A stretch of DNA of 64,000 nucleotides from Gautieria morchelliformis. Taxonomy: Eukaryota > Basidiomycota > Agaricomycetes > Gomphales > Gomphaceae. The first letter of the stretch is position 1. Each line of letters opens with the position of its first letter. A program made the position numbers and the translations under genes. The notes under the pieces are model-generated. The model saw only the letters and a program-made list of their open reading frames with translations, was not told the DNA's origin and searched no databases. Location: NCBI GenBank assembly GCA_015179125.1, contig WHVA01000031.1:62001-126000 (forward strand), written 5' to 3'. Shown here piece after piece: positions 12,026 to 23,091 of the stretch.

Positions 12026-12714
12026 AGCTAAAGTCGAACCATCAGTTTCTGCCTCGATCCCAACTCACAGTAACCCAAACCACAAATAATTGTGGTCCTA
12101 TAATTCGAGCCGCAAATCTCCTAGACACATCTAGTACCAGATATCCCGATCAAGAGGAGTTTTCCGCTTGCTTTTGTGCGAAATCGGACTCTAGTCACTC
12201 CGCTGGGTCGCAGGAAATACCACGTCTCTACAGGGTCCTCCGTTCTTACAAGGGAACCGACGCCTGTTTCAATCGCTTCCGTGCCCAAGGTATGTGCAGT
12301 ACTGATCATGGCCGGTGTGCTTTGCTTTACAGTACATTCTCACCAGTTCAGTTACCAGTATTAACCCCAAATGGGATGCTTCTAGCTTCTGGCTGTCCGA
12401 CTGGATCCGTACGCTTATACTTATGGCCCTCACCAGATGCTGTGATTTCAAGGTCTCCATATTCAATCGGCCAGCCACAAGGCGGTAGCAGCTGGGATAA
12501 TCTACAGGTCGCACGCGCGGGGCGCGCCAGATCTGCACGCTCCCGAGTACCCCGTGCGTCGGAGACGCTGCAATGTCAATCCCGCCTTCAAATCGTTGCC
12601 AAGTGCCTATCGCTCCCTCTCTTGCCGTGTGGCACTCCAGAGGGCGAGTCAGTATTTGAGGGCGTCGACGGCTTTGGATCTCCTCGATTCCCACTCAAGA
12701 GACGACTCGTCTGA
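12026..12714 (+). CDS. Candidate two-exon gene with a WD40-like stretch
   Basis: Exon 1 would be about 12026-12289, open and of normal composition (EIPRLYRVLRSYKGTDACFN near its end). A 57-nt intron 12290-12346 (GTATGT...CACCAG) keeps the frame into exon 2, which starts VQLPVLTPNGMLLASGCPTG and stops at 12714. The segment PNGMLLASG..TGSVRLYLW resembles one WD40 blade (usual pattern PDG.LLASGS.DGSVRLW). The upstream boundary is unclear because a stop lies just before 12026. It may be a remnant of a NACHT-WD40 type gene, which are abundant in these fungi; only one blade is visible, so this is a guess. Confidence 0.25.
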
Positions 12715-12965
12715 CCTGTGTTGTGGTCTCCGAAGGCAGGTTGATCTGTTGTGTCCGTGAAATCTTGATTTGCAAGGAACCGCGGCGGCTGTCGAGGTTT
12801 TGTCGTCTTCTCAGTTCACGTCATGTGCTTCCGGACGATATCTTGTGTGGGATTGGCTGACTATGATGGAATTTTAAGCCTTGGTCTGACGCTGTGGGCA
12901 CTTTTTGATGCCAGTCCTGGCTGAACATTATATTATAATGGATTACAAGTCCAGCCGTTTCATGA

Positions 12966-13474
12966 CGTAGCAGCAGAACCGGTGACAATAAATATTTATG
13001 GGTCGCAGTTAAGATATTAGCAATATTTGTGTCAATTTACTGGGTTGGGACGCGTTCACAAACACCCCCGCCACCAGTCATCCAAACACTCCATCCAACG
13101 TGAGTCTCTGTTCCCCGTAAACTACTTCATTTTGCAGACCAGCACCAGCCTTCAACCCTGGCACCGTTGATCCGTCCTATGCTAGTCTTGTCCACCCCAC
13201 CAGAGTCTCGTCCCCGAGCCCTCTTTCAGCCCTGGTCCCGCAAATCGCTCCTACAGGCATCATAATGCCAATATTTCCTTTCTTTGGCCCAGGAAGCTCC
13301 GTCATGTGGTCGAGAGAATGCCAAGGAGCGTTGGCAAGGAGTCAACCGTCTGTGAGTCCATCTTTCTCGAGTGTCCCTCGTTGACGGATTGTTTAGATAT
13401 GCTTTTCAGTTTTCAATGCCACCACCCCCACCGCCACCGAAATATCTCCCTTCCCAGGTTACAATTGTACTTGA
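12966..13474 (+). CDS. Candidate three-exon gene, proline-rich, possibly membrane-anchored
   Basis: The frame opens after a stop at 12965, carries a hydrophobic run (WVAVKILAIFVSIYWVG), then a proline-rich segment (TPPPPVIQTLHPTPAPAF). Intron 1 at 13100-13137 (GTGAGT...TTGCAG) is only 38 nt, shorter than the proven introns of this window. Exon 2 13138-13351 continues with GTVDPSYASLVHPT. Intron 2 at 13352-13396 (GTGAGT...GTTTAG, 45 nt) leads to exon 3, which stops near 13474. No start codon is identified and no domain is recognised. Confidence 0.2.
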
Positions 13475-14685
13475 GAATGAATGTGGCAGGGTCAGCCTCG
13501 TCTGTGAATGACTCACGCGAGAGCAGTACGTTACCGGTCTCATTATGGCAGCCCTTGGGATAGAGACCCTCGACCCCGGACCCCCGGTGGCAAATTTGAA
13601 GTGGACGATGCTGTGCAGGCATCGCTCCTCATGCGGAGATGGACAATATGGTAACGAAAGCTGAGAACGATATGGGAGTCGACGGTGCCCTATCTTCTGA
13701 GCACTACCAAATTTGACTGCTGATCCTCGTGCTGTTGCCTGTCGCAGGGCCTTCCGTTTCAACTCTTTCGCCTCTCAGGTTCCTGGTTTGCGTTATTGTC
13801 TTGCCTCGAAGTCTCTACATCACCCCGCATCCTATCTCTTATCCGAAACTATGCTGCGTCTACAGCTCTAGATGGAAAGTATTCTCGCAGAGTTGGGCTG
13901 ACAGAATGATCAGCCTGAGGCGTTGAGCTCGCAGATTTCGCGTATACTCATCGTATGTACTCATCATCAGAAACCCAATGTTGGTCGGCAACGATTATCT
14001 CACATCAGTGCGTGTGACAAGCGCTTTTCACCATCCTGTGCTGACCAGGACATCTGACAGCGTCGCAGTCCAACACCTGAATCCACACCAGGTCCGCTGG
14101 CGTCCCCGGCGACCCTGACCTTCTCAAACGCCTTGCACCTCGCACTTGCTCGCGGGGCCTATTCATCATTTCCGGCCCTTCTGACCCAAGCGGGACTATC
14201 CTTCTTCATCGGCCCCTCCCTCGAGCCATGTTCGGCGAAGTACGGCGCAACTCAAGTGGGCGACAAACGCACCTGGCTGCTGGTCCACTGGCAGACGTAC
14301 GTTGGCAATTACCGGCAGACCTCATATTATTTGTTGAACATAGGTCATATCAGAATCCTCGTGACGTGGGGCCAGACTTTTTGATGATGTGTACAAATAT
14401 ATTGAGACCGACGATCATCTCAGTCGCAAAACATACTCTGGACTGGCGACATCTGGAGGCACATGGCTCCAACGGCACTAGACACTTTGTGGTGTCACCA
14501 CTAGTCGGATTGTCGCACGTTGCAGTTTGTCCGTCAGCATCCGATGCCACCACAGCGGGTCACTAGTGCTAGTGGGGGAGACTCTCATAGCTGGTAGACT
14601 CCACGTTACAGTGCCTTATCCTCGTCGTAAACATGGTGAAAGCGGATACGTACTTTGTGAATAAAACCTGATGATACCTCGCGTT
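13475..14685. other. Intergenic stretch with weak exon-like segments
   Basis: A plus frame at about 14085-14289 has good composition (DPDLLKRLAPRTCSRGLF) and is followed by a textbook 47-nt intron (GTACGT...ACATAG, 14298-14352 region). A second frame at 13510-13660 contains EQYVTGLIMAALGIETL. These may be pieces of a decayed host gene, but no continuous model could be built. Confidence 0.25.
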
Positions 14686-14836
14686 AGTCAGCCACGTTTG
14701 GTGCAGCCGCCCGCTTGACGACCACAGGGCGCGAGGAGGAAGGTCCAATTTTATACTTCGCGTGTGGAAACCACCATAGGAGTTACTGAGGTCGTATAAA
14801 ATGATGAGAAAAAAAAAAAAAAAAGTCAGCCACGTT
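14686..14836 (+). mobile_element. 125-bp LINE-derived insertion with poly(A) and 13-bp target duplication
   Basis: AGTCAGCCACGTT stands at 14686-14698 and again at 14824-14836. Between them 125 bp (14699-14823) end in a run of A. The last unique part (GTCGTATAAAATGATGAG then A) closely matches the 3' end of the minus-strand LINE at 15.3 kb (GTCGAATAAAATGATG then A), and its first bases (GGTGCAGCCG) match the same LINE's 3' untranslated region. It is therefore a severely 5'-truncated copy, or a SINE borrowing the LINE tail. Because the two duplications are identical, the insertion is probably young. Confidence 0.85.
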
Positions 14837-14899
14837 GCAGCTCCGACGCATGTCTAGACGCGGTAAGTCACACGTGACTTACACCTTTGTTTCCGCCAC

Positions 14900-15273
14900 A
14901 TGAGTGAAGGCAAGAAACGAGCATATGATGCGGGCGCAAGGGGTTCGCAAGCAAGTTCAGGAAGCCCACCACGGAAGACTCAGCGCGTGGCCAGCTCCAT
15001 ATCCTGCCACACCCGAGGAGCATAAACAAATGGACGAAGCTGTTATGAGTTCACCAACTATAATAGGTTGTGGAGACATTTTGTCTTTCCCCAAATTTGC
15101 CCCAATTCTCATAACAAGCATCGTTGATAATGCCGACCCTAAACATCTGGACCCAAAATATCTCCGACAGTCAGAAGCTAGGGGCCTCTTGGATACCGAA
15201 GGCGGCTTTCTTGGAGAACTGGAAAAGGCATGGAAGGCGAAGACTTTTGAACCCATTCGTAATTTAGGTCAGA

Positions 15274-15275
<2 letters not shown>
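14900..15275 (+). pseudogene. Host coding segment, unrecognised, cut by a LINE insertion
   Basis: ATG at 14900 gives a typical basic, serine-rich start (MSEGKKRAYDAGARGS...SPPRKTQR). After about 35 residues the protein-like signal moves to the frame of 14904 (PATPEEHKQMDEAVMSSP, LILITSIVDN-like text, DPKYLRQSEARGLLDTEGGF, LGELEKAWKAKTFEPI), so a one-base shift lies near 14990-15010. The open frame then runs straight into the T tract at 15276, the poly(A) end of an oppositely oriented LINE. The missing rest is not visible beyond the elements. I do not recognise the family; composition suggests a soluble helical protein. Confidence 0.5.
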
Positions 15276-15306
<31 letters not shown>

Positions 15307-16300
15307 CATCATTTTATTCGACCGCAGGCTGCGTGCCTATGATGGTCGTTACACGGTTTCTACCTACGGTGAGCACGGGCCTTTCCCCTCTCTCCCTGGG
15401 CCTCCCGGCTCTCTGCGTCCTCGCGCTGACGGCTGCACCGACGATGGGTCCATCCCCCCGTCGGCCCACCTCCCTTGGTGGTGTTTGCCATCCCGTGCTG
15501 TTGGTGAGGTGAGGTAAGTGCTCTCTCCTGTCTGTTGGTTTCGTGTGGGTGGGTCTAGCGTCGTAAGTGCTTGGCCGCCGAAGCGGGCTGGCACGACAAA
15601 AAGGAGCGCCGCAGCCATAGGTAGAAGGGGGCCACACCAGGTGGTCTTGAGCGATCTTGAGGTGTTGCTCGTGGGCCGTCCAGCTTCGTCCTGTTGCGTC
15701 GAGTCCGGCTTTTGTCGGTGCGCGAGCTCATGGCATAAGTATTGGGAGTTGGGTTTGGGGTTTTGTGGGCATGGGTGCATTGTGGGGTGCACATATGGAT
15801 AGCATGGGCTTGGTGTCTCTTGTTCGCTCGATCTGTTCGCTCTATATATCTGGAATATCACCTAGCGTTTTCCCGGGGGGGAAGAGGCGTCACATTACCA
15901 AATGTCGAGAATAGCCTCTTAGTGCTCGCCACATATGCTAGAGTCGCTCTAATTGCCTTCTGGTTGCCCAGAAGGTCTTTCAGCGACTTAGACCTGTGAC
16001 CTAGTTTCCTTCGGAGGGTTATCCTCGCATGTTCGTGGGCTCGGCAGTCGAACAGATAGTGGTGGACCGACTCGTCTGCCCCAGCGCATGCCGGGCAAAG
16101 AGGGGTCAGTGCTTTTTTGATGCGGTAGAGGTGCTTGTTCAGCGGGACGTGCATCGTATGTAGTTGCGTGACTAGGCTGATCTGCGCTCTGGTGAGTCCT
16201 GCCATGTCTCTGTAGAAGGTCCTGGATGGCAGACTGTCGTCTATTGCTGCTATGCGTGCGTGTTGCGGTGATCTTATCCATTTCACAAAAAAATAGTCAG
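15276..16300 (-). mobile_element. LINE 3' part, minus strand, with poly(A) tail
   Basis: On the minus strand the ORF2 C-terminus reads PLNKHLYRIKKALTPLCPAC and then DESVHHYLFDC, the CCHC-type motif found downstream of RNase H in Tad-like LINEs. The frame stops near 15858; a 3' untranslated region of about 550 nt follows and ends with ATAAAATGATG and a 31-nt tract (T on the plus strand, 15276-15306). The 5' side stops where gypsy 1 begins. It is probably the 3' half of the same LINE whose 5' half lies at 23755-25190. Confidence 0.85.
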
Positions 16301-19300
16301 CAGTCCTGTCCTCCGGCCTCCGCACGAGCTGAGGGCTGTGTTGACCCCATTCGTGCGACAAACGAGGTTAAACTCAACGCATCCGCTCTTTCGTCCTCCG
16401 ACTCCCTCTCAGTTCTGCTCACCTCCAACACCATTTCCACTCCCCCATTTACAGCATTGATTGACTCTTGTTCGACTCATTGTTTCCTCGATTCCGACTT
16501 TGTTTTGAAACATAGACTTCCGACCCGCAATATTCCGACAATTCCGCTCCGCCTTTTCGACAGGGCATCCAACATGGCAATTTCTCAAGTTGTGGACCTG
16601 TCTATCCATTTCGTTACTGGGGACAACCATGAAGTTACGTTTTACGTTACTCCGCTAGATGCTAGCTGTTCCATTGTACTAGGACACAATTGGCTCACCC
16701 AACATAATCCGTTGATTAACTGGGCATTGGGTCAAATACAGTTCCGTACCCCGGATCAACTTCTGGCTATTCCGACGTCGTCCGCAAAGATGGCTCAAGC
16801 CTCTTCTGCAACTCCGCTCGTGGATTCAGTTCTGCACTCCAGTCCCGCTTTAGCACCTCCATCCCTTGAAGCTCCTTGAATTGCGCTTGTTTCCACCACC
16901 GCTTTCCGCGTGTTGCAACGGCAAGAAGATATGACCGTTTTCCAGCTTCACCTTTCCGATTCGGCTTCAGTCAAGGCTTGTTCCGCCTCGACTTCTGCTC
17001 TGGTCGGACATGAGCTCAGTTCCGGAAGAATATTGTGACTTCCCGGACGTGTTCAACAAGGCCAAAGCTGATAAACCTGCTGAACATCGACCTTACAATT
17101 TGGAAATAGATTTGGAAGAAGGAGCTTCTCCACCCCTTGGACCGATCTACTCCCTTTCGCAAAGTGAACTCCAGACTCTCCGCGAGTTGGTTGATGAACA
17201 CCTCAACATGGGCTTTATCCGCCCTTCGCTGTCTCCGCACCGCACTCCAGTCCTTTTCGTCAAAAAGAAGGATGGATCTCTCCGCCTCTGCATTGATTTC
17301 CGCAGACTTAACGCCCTCACTAAGAAGGACAAATATCCGCTTCCACGCATTTCGGATCTCCTCGACACTCCCCGCAGGGCGAAGATCTACACCAAAATCG
17401 ACCTCCGGCACACTTATCACCTTGTTCGCATGCGTGAAGGTGATGAGTGGAAAACTACTTCTGCACCCGCTACGGTGCTTTTGAGTGGGTTGTCATGCCT
17501 TTTGGTCTAACCAATGCTCCCGCCGCTTTTCAGTGATTTATGAACGACATATTTTCCAACCTTCTTGACGTATGCGTTCTAGTCTACATTGACGACATCC
17601 TCATCTATTCCGACACACCGGAAAAACATCGGGAACATGTCCACGAAGTACTCCGCCATCTCCGCAAACACCATCTCTATGCAAAAGCAGAGAAATGCGA
17701 ATGGCACCGTGACACGGTCGAATACCTCGGCTACATCCTCTCTCCTACGGGTCTCACCATGGCAGAGGACAAGGTCAAGGCAATTCAAGAATGGCTGGAA
17801 CCCCGATGTGTAAAGGATGTGCAGTCTTTCCTTGGCTTCGCCAACTTTTACCGGCGTTTAATTTACAATTTTTCCGACATTACTGTTCCGCTCACGCGTC
17901 TCACCAGGAAGGGTGCTCCATGGAATTTCACTCTGGAATGCCGTTCCACATTTGAAGCCTTCAAAGCGGCCTTTACTACGGCTCCTATACTCAGTTTCTG
18001 GATTCCTGATGCCCAACTTGTACTCGAAACCGACACTTCCGACTATGTGCTAGCCGCCATTCTTTCCATCATTTCCCCTGACAACGGAGAAATTCATCCC
18101 ATCGCTTTTCATTCCCGCACCTTTTCCGCACCGGAACTCAACTACAACGTCCATGATAAGGAACTACTTGCGATTTTTGAAGCCTTCAAAATTTGGAGAC
18201 ACTACCTTGAAGGTCCAACGTATCCGATTGACGTTGTAACGGATCATAAAAACCTTGAGTATTTTGCAACTACTAAGATTTTGACTCGTCGTCAAGTCCG
18301 CTGGTCTGAATATCTCTCACAGTTCAACATGGTGATCTGCTTCCGCCCCGGAAAGCTCGGAGCAAAACCTGACGCGCTCACTAGACGTTGGGACGTCTAC
18401 CCAAAACAGGGAAGTAGTGACTATGCCAGCGTTAATCCGCACAATTTCCGCCCAGTATTCTCCACTGAGAAACTGGCATCGTCCCTGCATGCCACAGCAT
18501 TGCAGTTTCCGCTACTCTGCGCCTCAATGATTATGGACACCGAGTCTCTCCATTCTGACATCTGTTCCGCACTCCATTCCGACCCCATCTCTGCAACCCA
18601 CCTCGATGACCCAACCAGTCCTGGATGGTCCCTCGATTCTGACGGATTTCTCCGGTACAAGTCCCGGATTTACGTTCCGGACATCAATGATCTACGACTT
18701 CGCATGCTCCAGCAAAGCCACGATCATCCGCTCTCAGGACACCAAGGCCAGAACAAAACCCTTGACATAATCCGACGTACCTACACTTGGCCCCTTCTCT
18801 GCACAATGGTCCAAGACTATTGCAAGACATGCACCACCTGTATGCGCGCCAAGCCCCAACGTCACAAACCCTACGGCCTCCTGAAGCAACTTCTGATCCC
18901 AGAGCAACTGTGGAATTCGATATCCATGGATTTCATTGAGAAACTTCCTAAGTCATCTGGCTATGATACCATTCTAGTTATCGTTGACCGCCTCACAAAG
19001 CAGTCCATCTTTATTCCGACCTACGACACCATCACTTCCGCACAGCTTGCACAACTCTTTGTGCTCCACGTCTTTTCCAAGCATGGAATCCCCTCCCATG
19101 TCACTTCCAACCGTGGATCAGACTTTGTGTCCTCCTTTTTCTGCACGCTCGGCAAGGCTCTCGACATGAAGCTCCACTTCACTTCCGGTTATCATCCCGA
19201 AGGTGATGGACAAACGGAACGTACTAATCAGACCCTTGAGCAGTATCTCCGCGTCTATTGCAACTACCAACACAGCAATTGGTCCGACCTCCTTCCGCTC

Positions 19301-20693
19301 ATGGAATTTGCTTACAACAATGCGCCTTCCGCTACCACCGGAATTTCACCCTTTTACGCCAACAAGGGCTACCACCCGAATCTCACCATCCACCCTGAAC
19401 GCGACCTCGCCTCTGCAAGAGCCCGAGATTTCGTTGTGGAACTCGACGACCTTCACCAGCACCTCCGAGAGAACATTTCCACTGCCCAGAAGAGATACCA
19501 AACTTCTGCCGATCGGAAACATCTTCCGCAACTGGCATTTGAGATAGGCGACAAAGTATTCGTCAAAGCTGAAAACTTCTGCACCACTCGCCCCTCAAAG
19601 AAGCTCTCTGAAAAATACCTTGGCCCTTACGAGATCATCGCTAAGGCCGGCAGTCGTTCTTTCACTCTCAGACTTCCTGACAATATGCGCGCAGTACATC
19701 CAGTATTCCATGTCTCCATGCTTGAGCCCGCAGTTCTGAATACAATTCTGAATTGAGAACAACCTCCGCCTCCGCCAGTCATCATCAACGGAGAACCAGA
19801 ATATGAGATCTAGGAAATTCTTAACTCTAAGCTCGACAGACGATATGGCTGCCAACTCCAGTACCTAGTCAAGTGGGCAGGCTACGAAAACACCGACGAA
19901 GAGACCTCCTGGATTTCCGCCATGGAACTAGACCACACCTCTGACCTCATCTCTGATTTTCACAAGTCTTATCATGATAAACCTGGACCCATTTCCACGC
20001 CCTAGTCATTTCCGACCCCATTTCCGATACCCCATTGAATCTTACAGTCCTTAAGTCACACAACAATTCTGATTAATTTTCTGTTATACTATTTTCCGAC
20101 ACTTCAAGAAATTATCTACAAGTATTTTCGACACCTAGTCCTCCCTCATCATTTCCCCCTCATCCTCGTTCTCTGCTTCTGGACCTTCTTCTGCATGCCC
20201 TATCTCCACGTTCACCAACTCAGTCTCGACCCTCGTCTCTGCCCTTTGGCTCGAACCCGCTTCCACCCCATTCTCCTGCTCCTGCATTTGTGACTCCATT
20301 CGTTCCTGGAACAAGTCGTTCGGCCACCGGAGTTCCTGTTTCATCTGTTCCAAAACCGTCGACATGACGGTCATTTGATTCTGGAACAACAGCACCTGGT
20401 TATGCTGAACTTCCGCCATCTCCACCAAGACGTTCCGGATTCCACGTTGTGTTTTCCGGATGCCCCTCAACGACCCGGCGATATCGAGCAGAGGCGACAC
20501 CATAGTGAAGCGGTTGAGTACCGCTGTTTCCGAGTTCCCGGTCACCGGAAAGCCACCCGTGACCTTTTTTCCGCTCGGTCCTGGCTTTGACTTAGGGGTG
20601 TCAGGCCCCTCGGTCTTGACCTTTCGCCTTTTCTGCTCCACCCTCGCAGAACACCCATGCACGACACAACGCCTTTTCTTGTCCCGGCACCGT

Positions 20694-22040
20694 TGTATGG
20701 GAACTGCTGTTCAACCAGCACACTATATGGTCTCGGTCCTAGCTGTTCAACCAGCTCTCAAATGTCTCTTTATTGTAAATTTGTAGTCTGCATCAAAGGC
20801 CTTTAAAAACAACCAATTATCGCCCATAAAAATGTCTACTGTCCTCATAAGGCCTATTCAAACATCCCTCTAATTATCTATGAATTTTACCTATTTTTCC
20901 GAGGCTGTCTTCACTCAAACTCACTTATTTCTGTGCAGCAGAGTTGTGGATACACACGTCCCCACAACTCTGTTTCGGACTTCCAATTTCAAACTCCGAC
21001 CGGACGCTCGCGTCACTCGCGGCTGGTGCACCCGCGGTCACCCACAAATCCGGTCAGGTGGCTCCTTCAGAAGTCATTTGCTTGTACAGCCTCAATGACT
21101 CAACTGACTCATGCACACCTTGGTGAGTCACATGCTCATGACTCACCCAAGCTGTCGTGAATCACATGGGCCCAATTAATGACTCATTCCTGACAAATCA
21201 AGCCCTGATTGGTGGAAAACCTAGTGGAGTCACCAGTAGGAGTCATTTCTAGTCACTGTGGGTCATTATGAGTCAGACAGAACCCTCCCACACATTCTGA
21301 AAGCTTCTTCGTGACTCATTCCCCCATTCCATTAATAGATAGAAGATCCTACCGCTTAGTTAAGCGCCTGTACAATACGATATAAAAGGAGGCCCTTTTT
21401 GCCTGCCTTTCATCAGCCAATCTACCCATCTTCTATCCTACACGTGACCTCGTGTGACTTGCATCTTACTAAGCTGCTAATCCCAGCTAGGGTTATTCAC
21501 TTACTTTAGTGTCTAATTCCTTGTTAAGTAGTTACTTTACTGCTTAGCCACTTGGACTAATCCTCCGGGTGTAACTCTACAGAGTGAGTCTGTCAATTGA
21601 AAGTCTTGCCATTCGCACTCCAATACCCGAGATGATCTAGTCAGTCGATTTTCCTGATTAGAGACTTTCACAAGTCGCTTTGTTCACAAAACTCGTCCCT
21701 CGTTTTATTGTTGTGCGCTGGTAGATTATCAGGGCAGTCCATTTATAAACTTGCCTGCTAAGTACCTTCCTTTATATTTTGGAATACGCTTGGACCCCGA
21801 TAGTGTCCTTGAACCTACAGTCTTTTAGTTTATTGTTCAGTGCTGCTAAGAAAGGCATTGCCTTCCATCCATATTAACTTGGACTAGTTTTTACGCGGAT
21901 TGCAACCAAGGTACAAATATTAAATTATTTCCGGAGTTGTGCTGCAGCATTGTTTAATATTCTTTGAGTCTCGTAAACGACACGTTCTGATAGATTGAAG
22001 TGTTAGCAATAACACCAAAGTCTTGAAGGGTTCCAAAACA
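20694..22040 (+). mobile_element. LTR-A: solo LTR, 5-bp target duplication ACCGT
   Basis: The 1347-bp segment begins TGTATGGGAAC and ends TTCCAAAACA. ACCGT precedes it (20689-20693) and follows it (22041-22045). It is homologous along most of its length to LTR-B (25569-27068, opposite strand) and LTR-C (37689-39189). It carries a TATA box at 21381 and a cluster of bZIP sites. No internal coding region is attached, so it is a solo LTR or a very short non-autonomous element. Confidence 0.9.
21096..21387 (+). promoter_or_regulatory. Seven Gcn4/AP-1 type sites upstream of the LTR-A TATA box
   Basis: Perfect TGA(C/G)TCA 7-mers lie at 21096, 21105, 21124, 21139, 21180, 21269 and 21312. TATAAAA starts at 21381, 63 bp after the last site. 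Two overlapping 7-mers would be expected about once per 8 kb by chance, so seven in 223 bp is far from random. TGACTCA is the core site of fungal Gcn4/CPC1-type bZIP activators; binding here is inferred. Confidence 0.75.
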
Positions 22041-22571
22041 ACCGTTCGCAGGCCGTTTCCCGCGGATTTTCCGACCACACACAGTCCAAACCTTTGACCT
22101 CGCACGCGTCGCAAGGAGCCTTCTCCTCCTCGCCGTCCCTTGTTTTTCGCTTCCACGTCACGGGATTCTCCGGTCCCAGTTCCCGCAAATCCAACATGCA
22201 GGCCAACTTGTCCTTCCTGGCCTGCTGAAACTCATCCGCCCTCCGTTTTCGTTCCGCAACCACATTGAGCACAGGGGCGACTTGTTTCTGTTTCCCCTTG
22301 CCCTCTGAAGGTGGCGTGCTTTCCGCCGTGCTTTCCGATTCCGCCTCGGATTTGGATTCAATGATCCTATGGCAGTTTTTCTGTCAGCCTCGGAACTACG
22401 CACACAATGTTTCCGACTCACCCGTTGCTTTCCCGCCTTTTCTGTCGCGGCTTTGTCCTCCGCAGCCTTTTTGGCCGCGTCCCGTTTCTGCTGTTCCTCG
22501 CGGAGGCGTGACTCCTCCTCGCGGCATTCATGGTCCTTCTTCTCCTTCTCTTTCCGTTCCTGGTCCCGACG

Positions 22572-22830
22572 CTCTTTCTCCTTGCGCTCCTTCTCCTTGT
22601 GCTCCTTCTCCTTGTGCTCCTTCTCCTTGTGCTCCTTCTCCTTGTGCTCCTTCTCCTTGTGCTCCTTCTCCTTGTGCTCCTTCTCCTTGTGCTCCTTCTC
22701 CTTGTGCTCCTTCTCCTTGTGCTCCTTCTCCTTGTGCTCCTTCTCCTTGTGCTCCTTCTCCTTGTGCTCCTTCTCCTTGTGCTCCTTCTCCTTGCGCTCC
22801 TTCTCCTTGTGCTCCTTCTCCTTGCGCTCC
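22572..22830 (-). repeat. 15-bp tandem repeat encoding a five-residue Lys-Glu-His unit
   Basis: The 15-bp unit CTCCTTCTCCTTGTG recurs about 17 times with almost no variation; on the minus strand it encodes HKEKE. A few copies at both ends have GCG in place of GTG (Arg for His). The near identity of units points to recent expansion. Open frames on the plus strand here (Leu/Val-rich and Cys-Ala-Pro-Ser-Pro) are shadows. Confidence 0.9.
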
Positions 22831-23091
22831 TCTTCCAGCTGTTCCTTCTCTTTCTGGGCAACCTCCTTGGCCGCCTGCTTTTCCGCCAGCTCCTTCTGTG
22901 CAAGCAGATCGTCGAAGTACTTCTTCATCTCGGCGCTGGACATTTTCGAGAGGTCAGGTTGGGAGTTCATGGTGGCTAGGACAAAAGACGCGTTCTGCTT
23001 CCCGCCTATCTTTCGAACTCCGACGCATTTGTTCACAGGTCACATGATCCGACTTGTGGTCTCGCGGGGCTTGACCTTAGAAGGGAGATAC

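Larger units (their letters stand above)
20135..23036 (-). other. Antisense ORF region of gypsy 1, split by LTR-A
   Basis: Opposite to pol, between the chromodomain and the 3' LTR, lies a reading region of charged, coiled-coil-like composition. From the right it starts near 23036 ([18 protein letters not shown] within the first 60 residues), continues into a Lys-Glu repeat, and carries cysteine pairs of the C-x2-C type (PCDACEVKGLDC) close to the LTR-A insertion point. Left of LTR-A the same strand is again rich in charged residues. A nucleic-acid-binding role is possible from the cysteine pattern and basic character, but this is inference. It is not a copy of the element's gag as far as I can see. 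Confidence 0.55.

Noticed and set aside
15276-15306. T tract as a transcription terminator
   Set aside because: Position and orientation fit the poly(A) tail of the minus-strand LINE, with its 3' untranslated region next to it.
15364-15861. 165-codon minus-strand frame as a gene
   Set aside because: It lies in the LINE 3' untranslated region, is low in complexity and has no homology that I recognise.
22572-22830. Possible CRISPR-like array
   Set aside because: Units are directly adjacent without spacers, and the context is a fungal retroelement.
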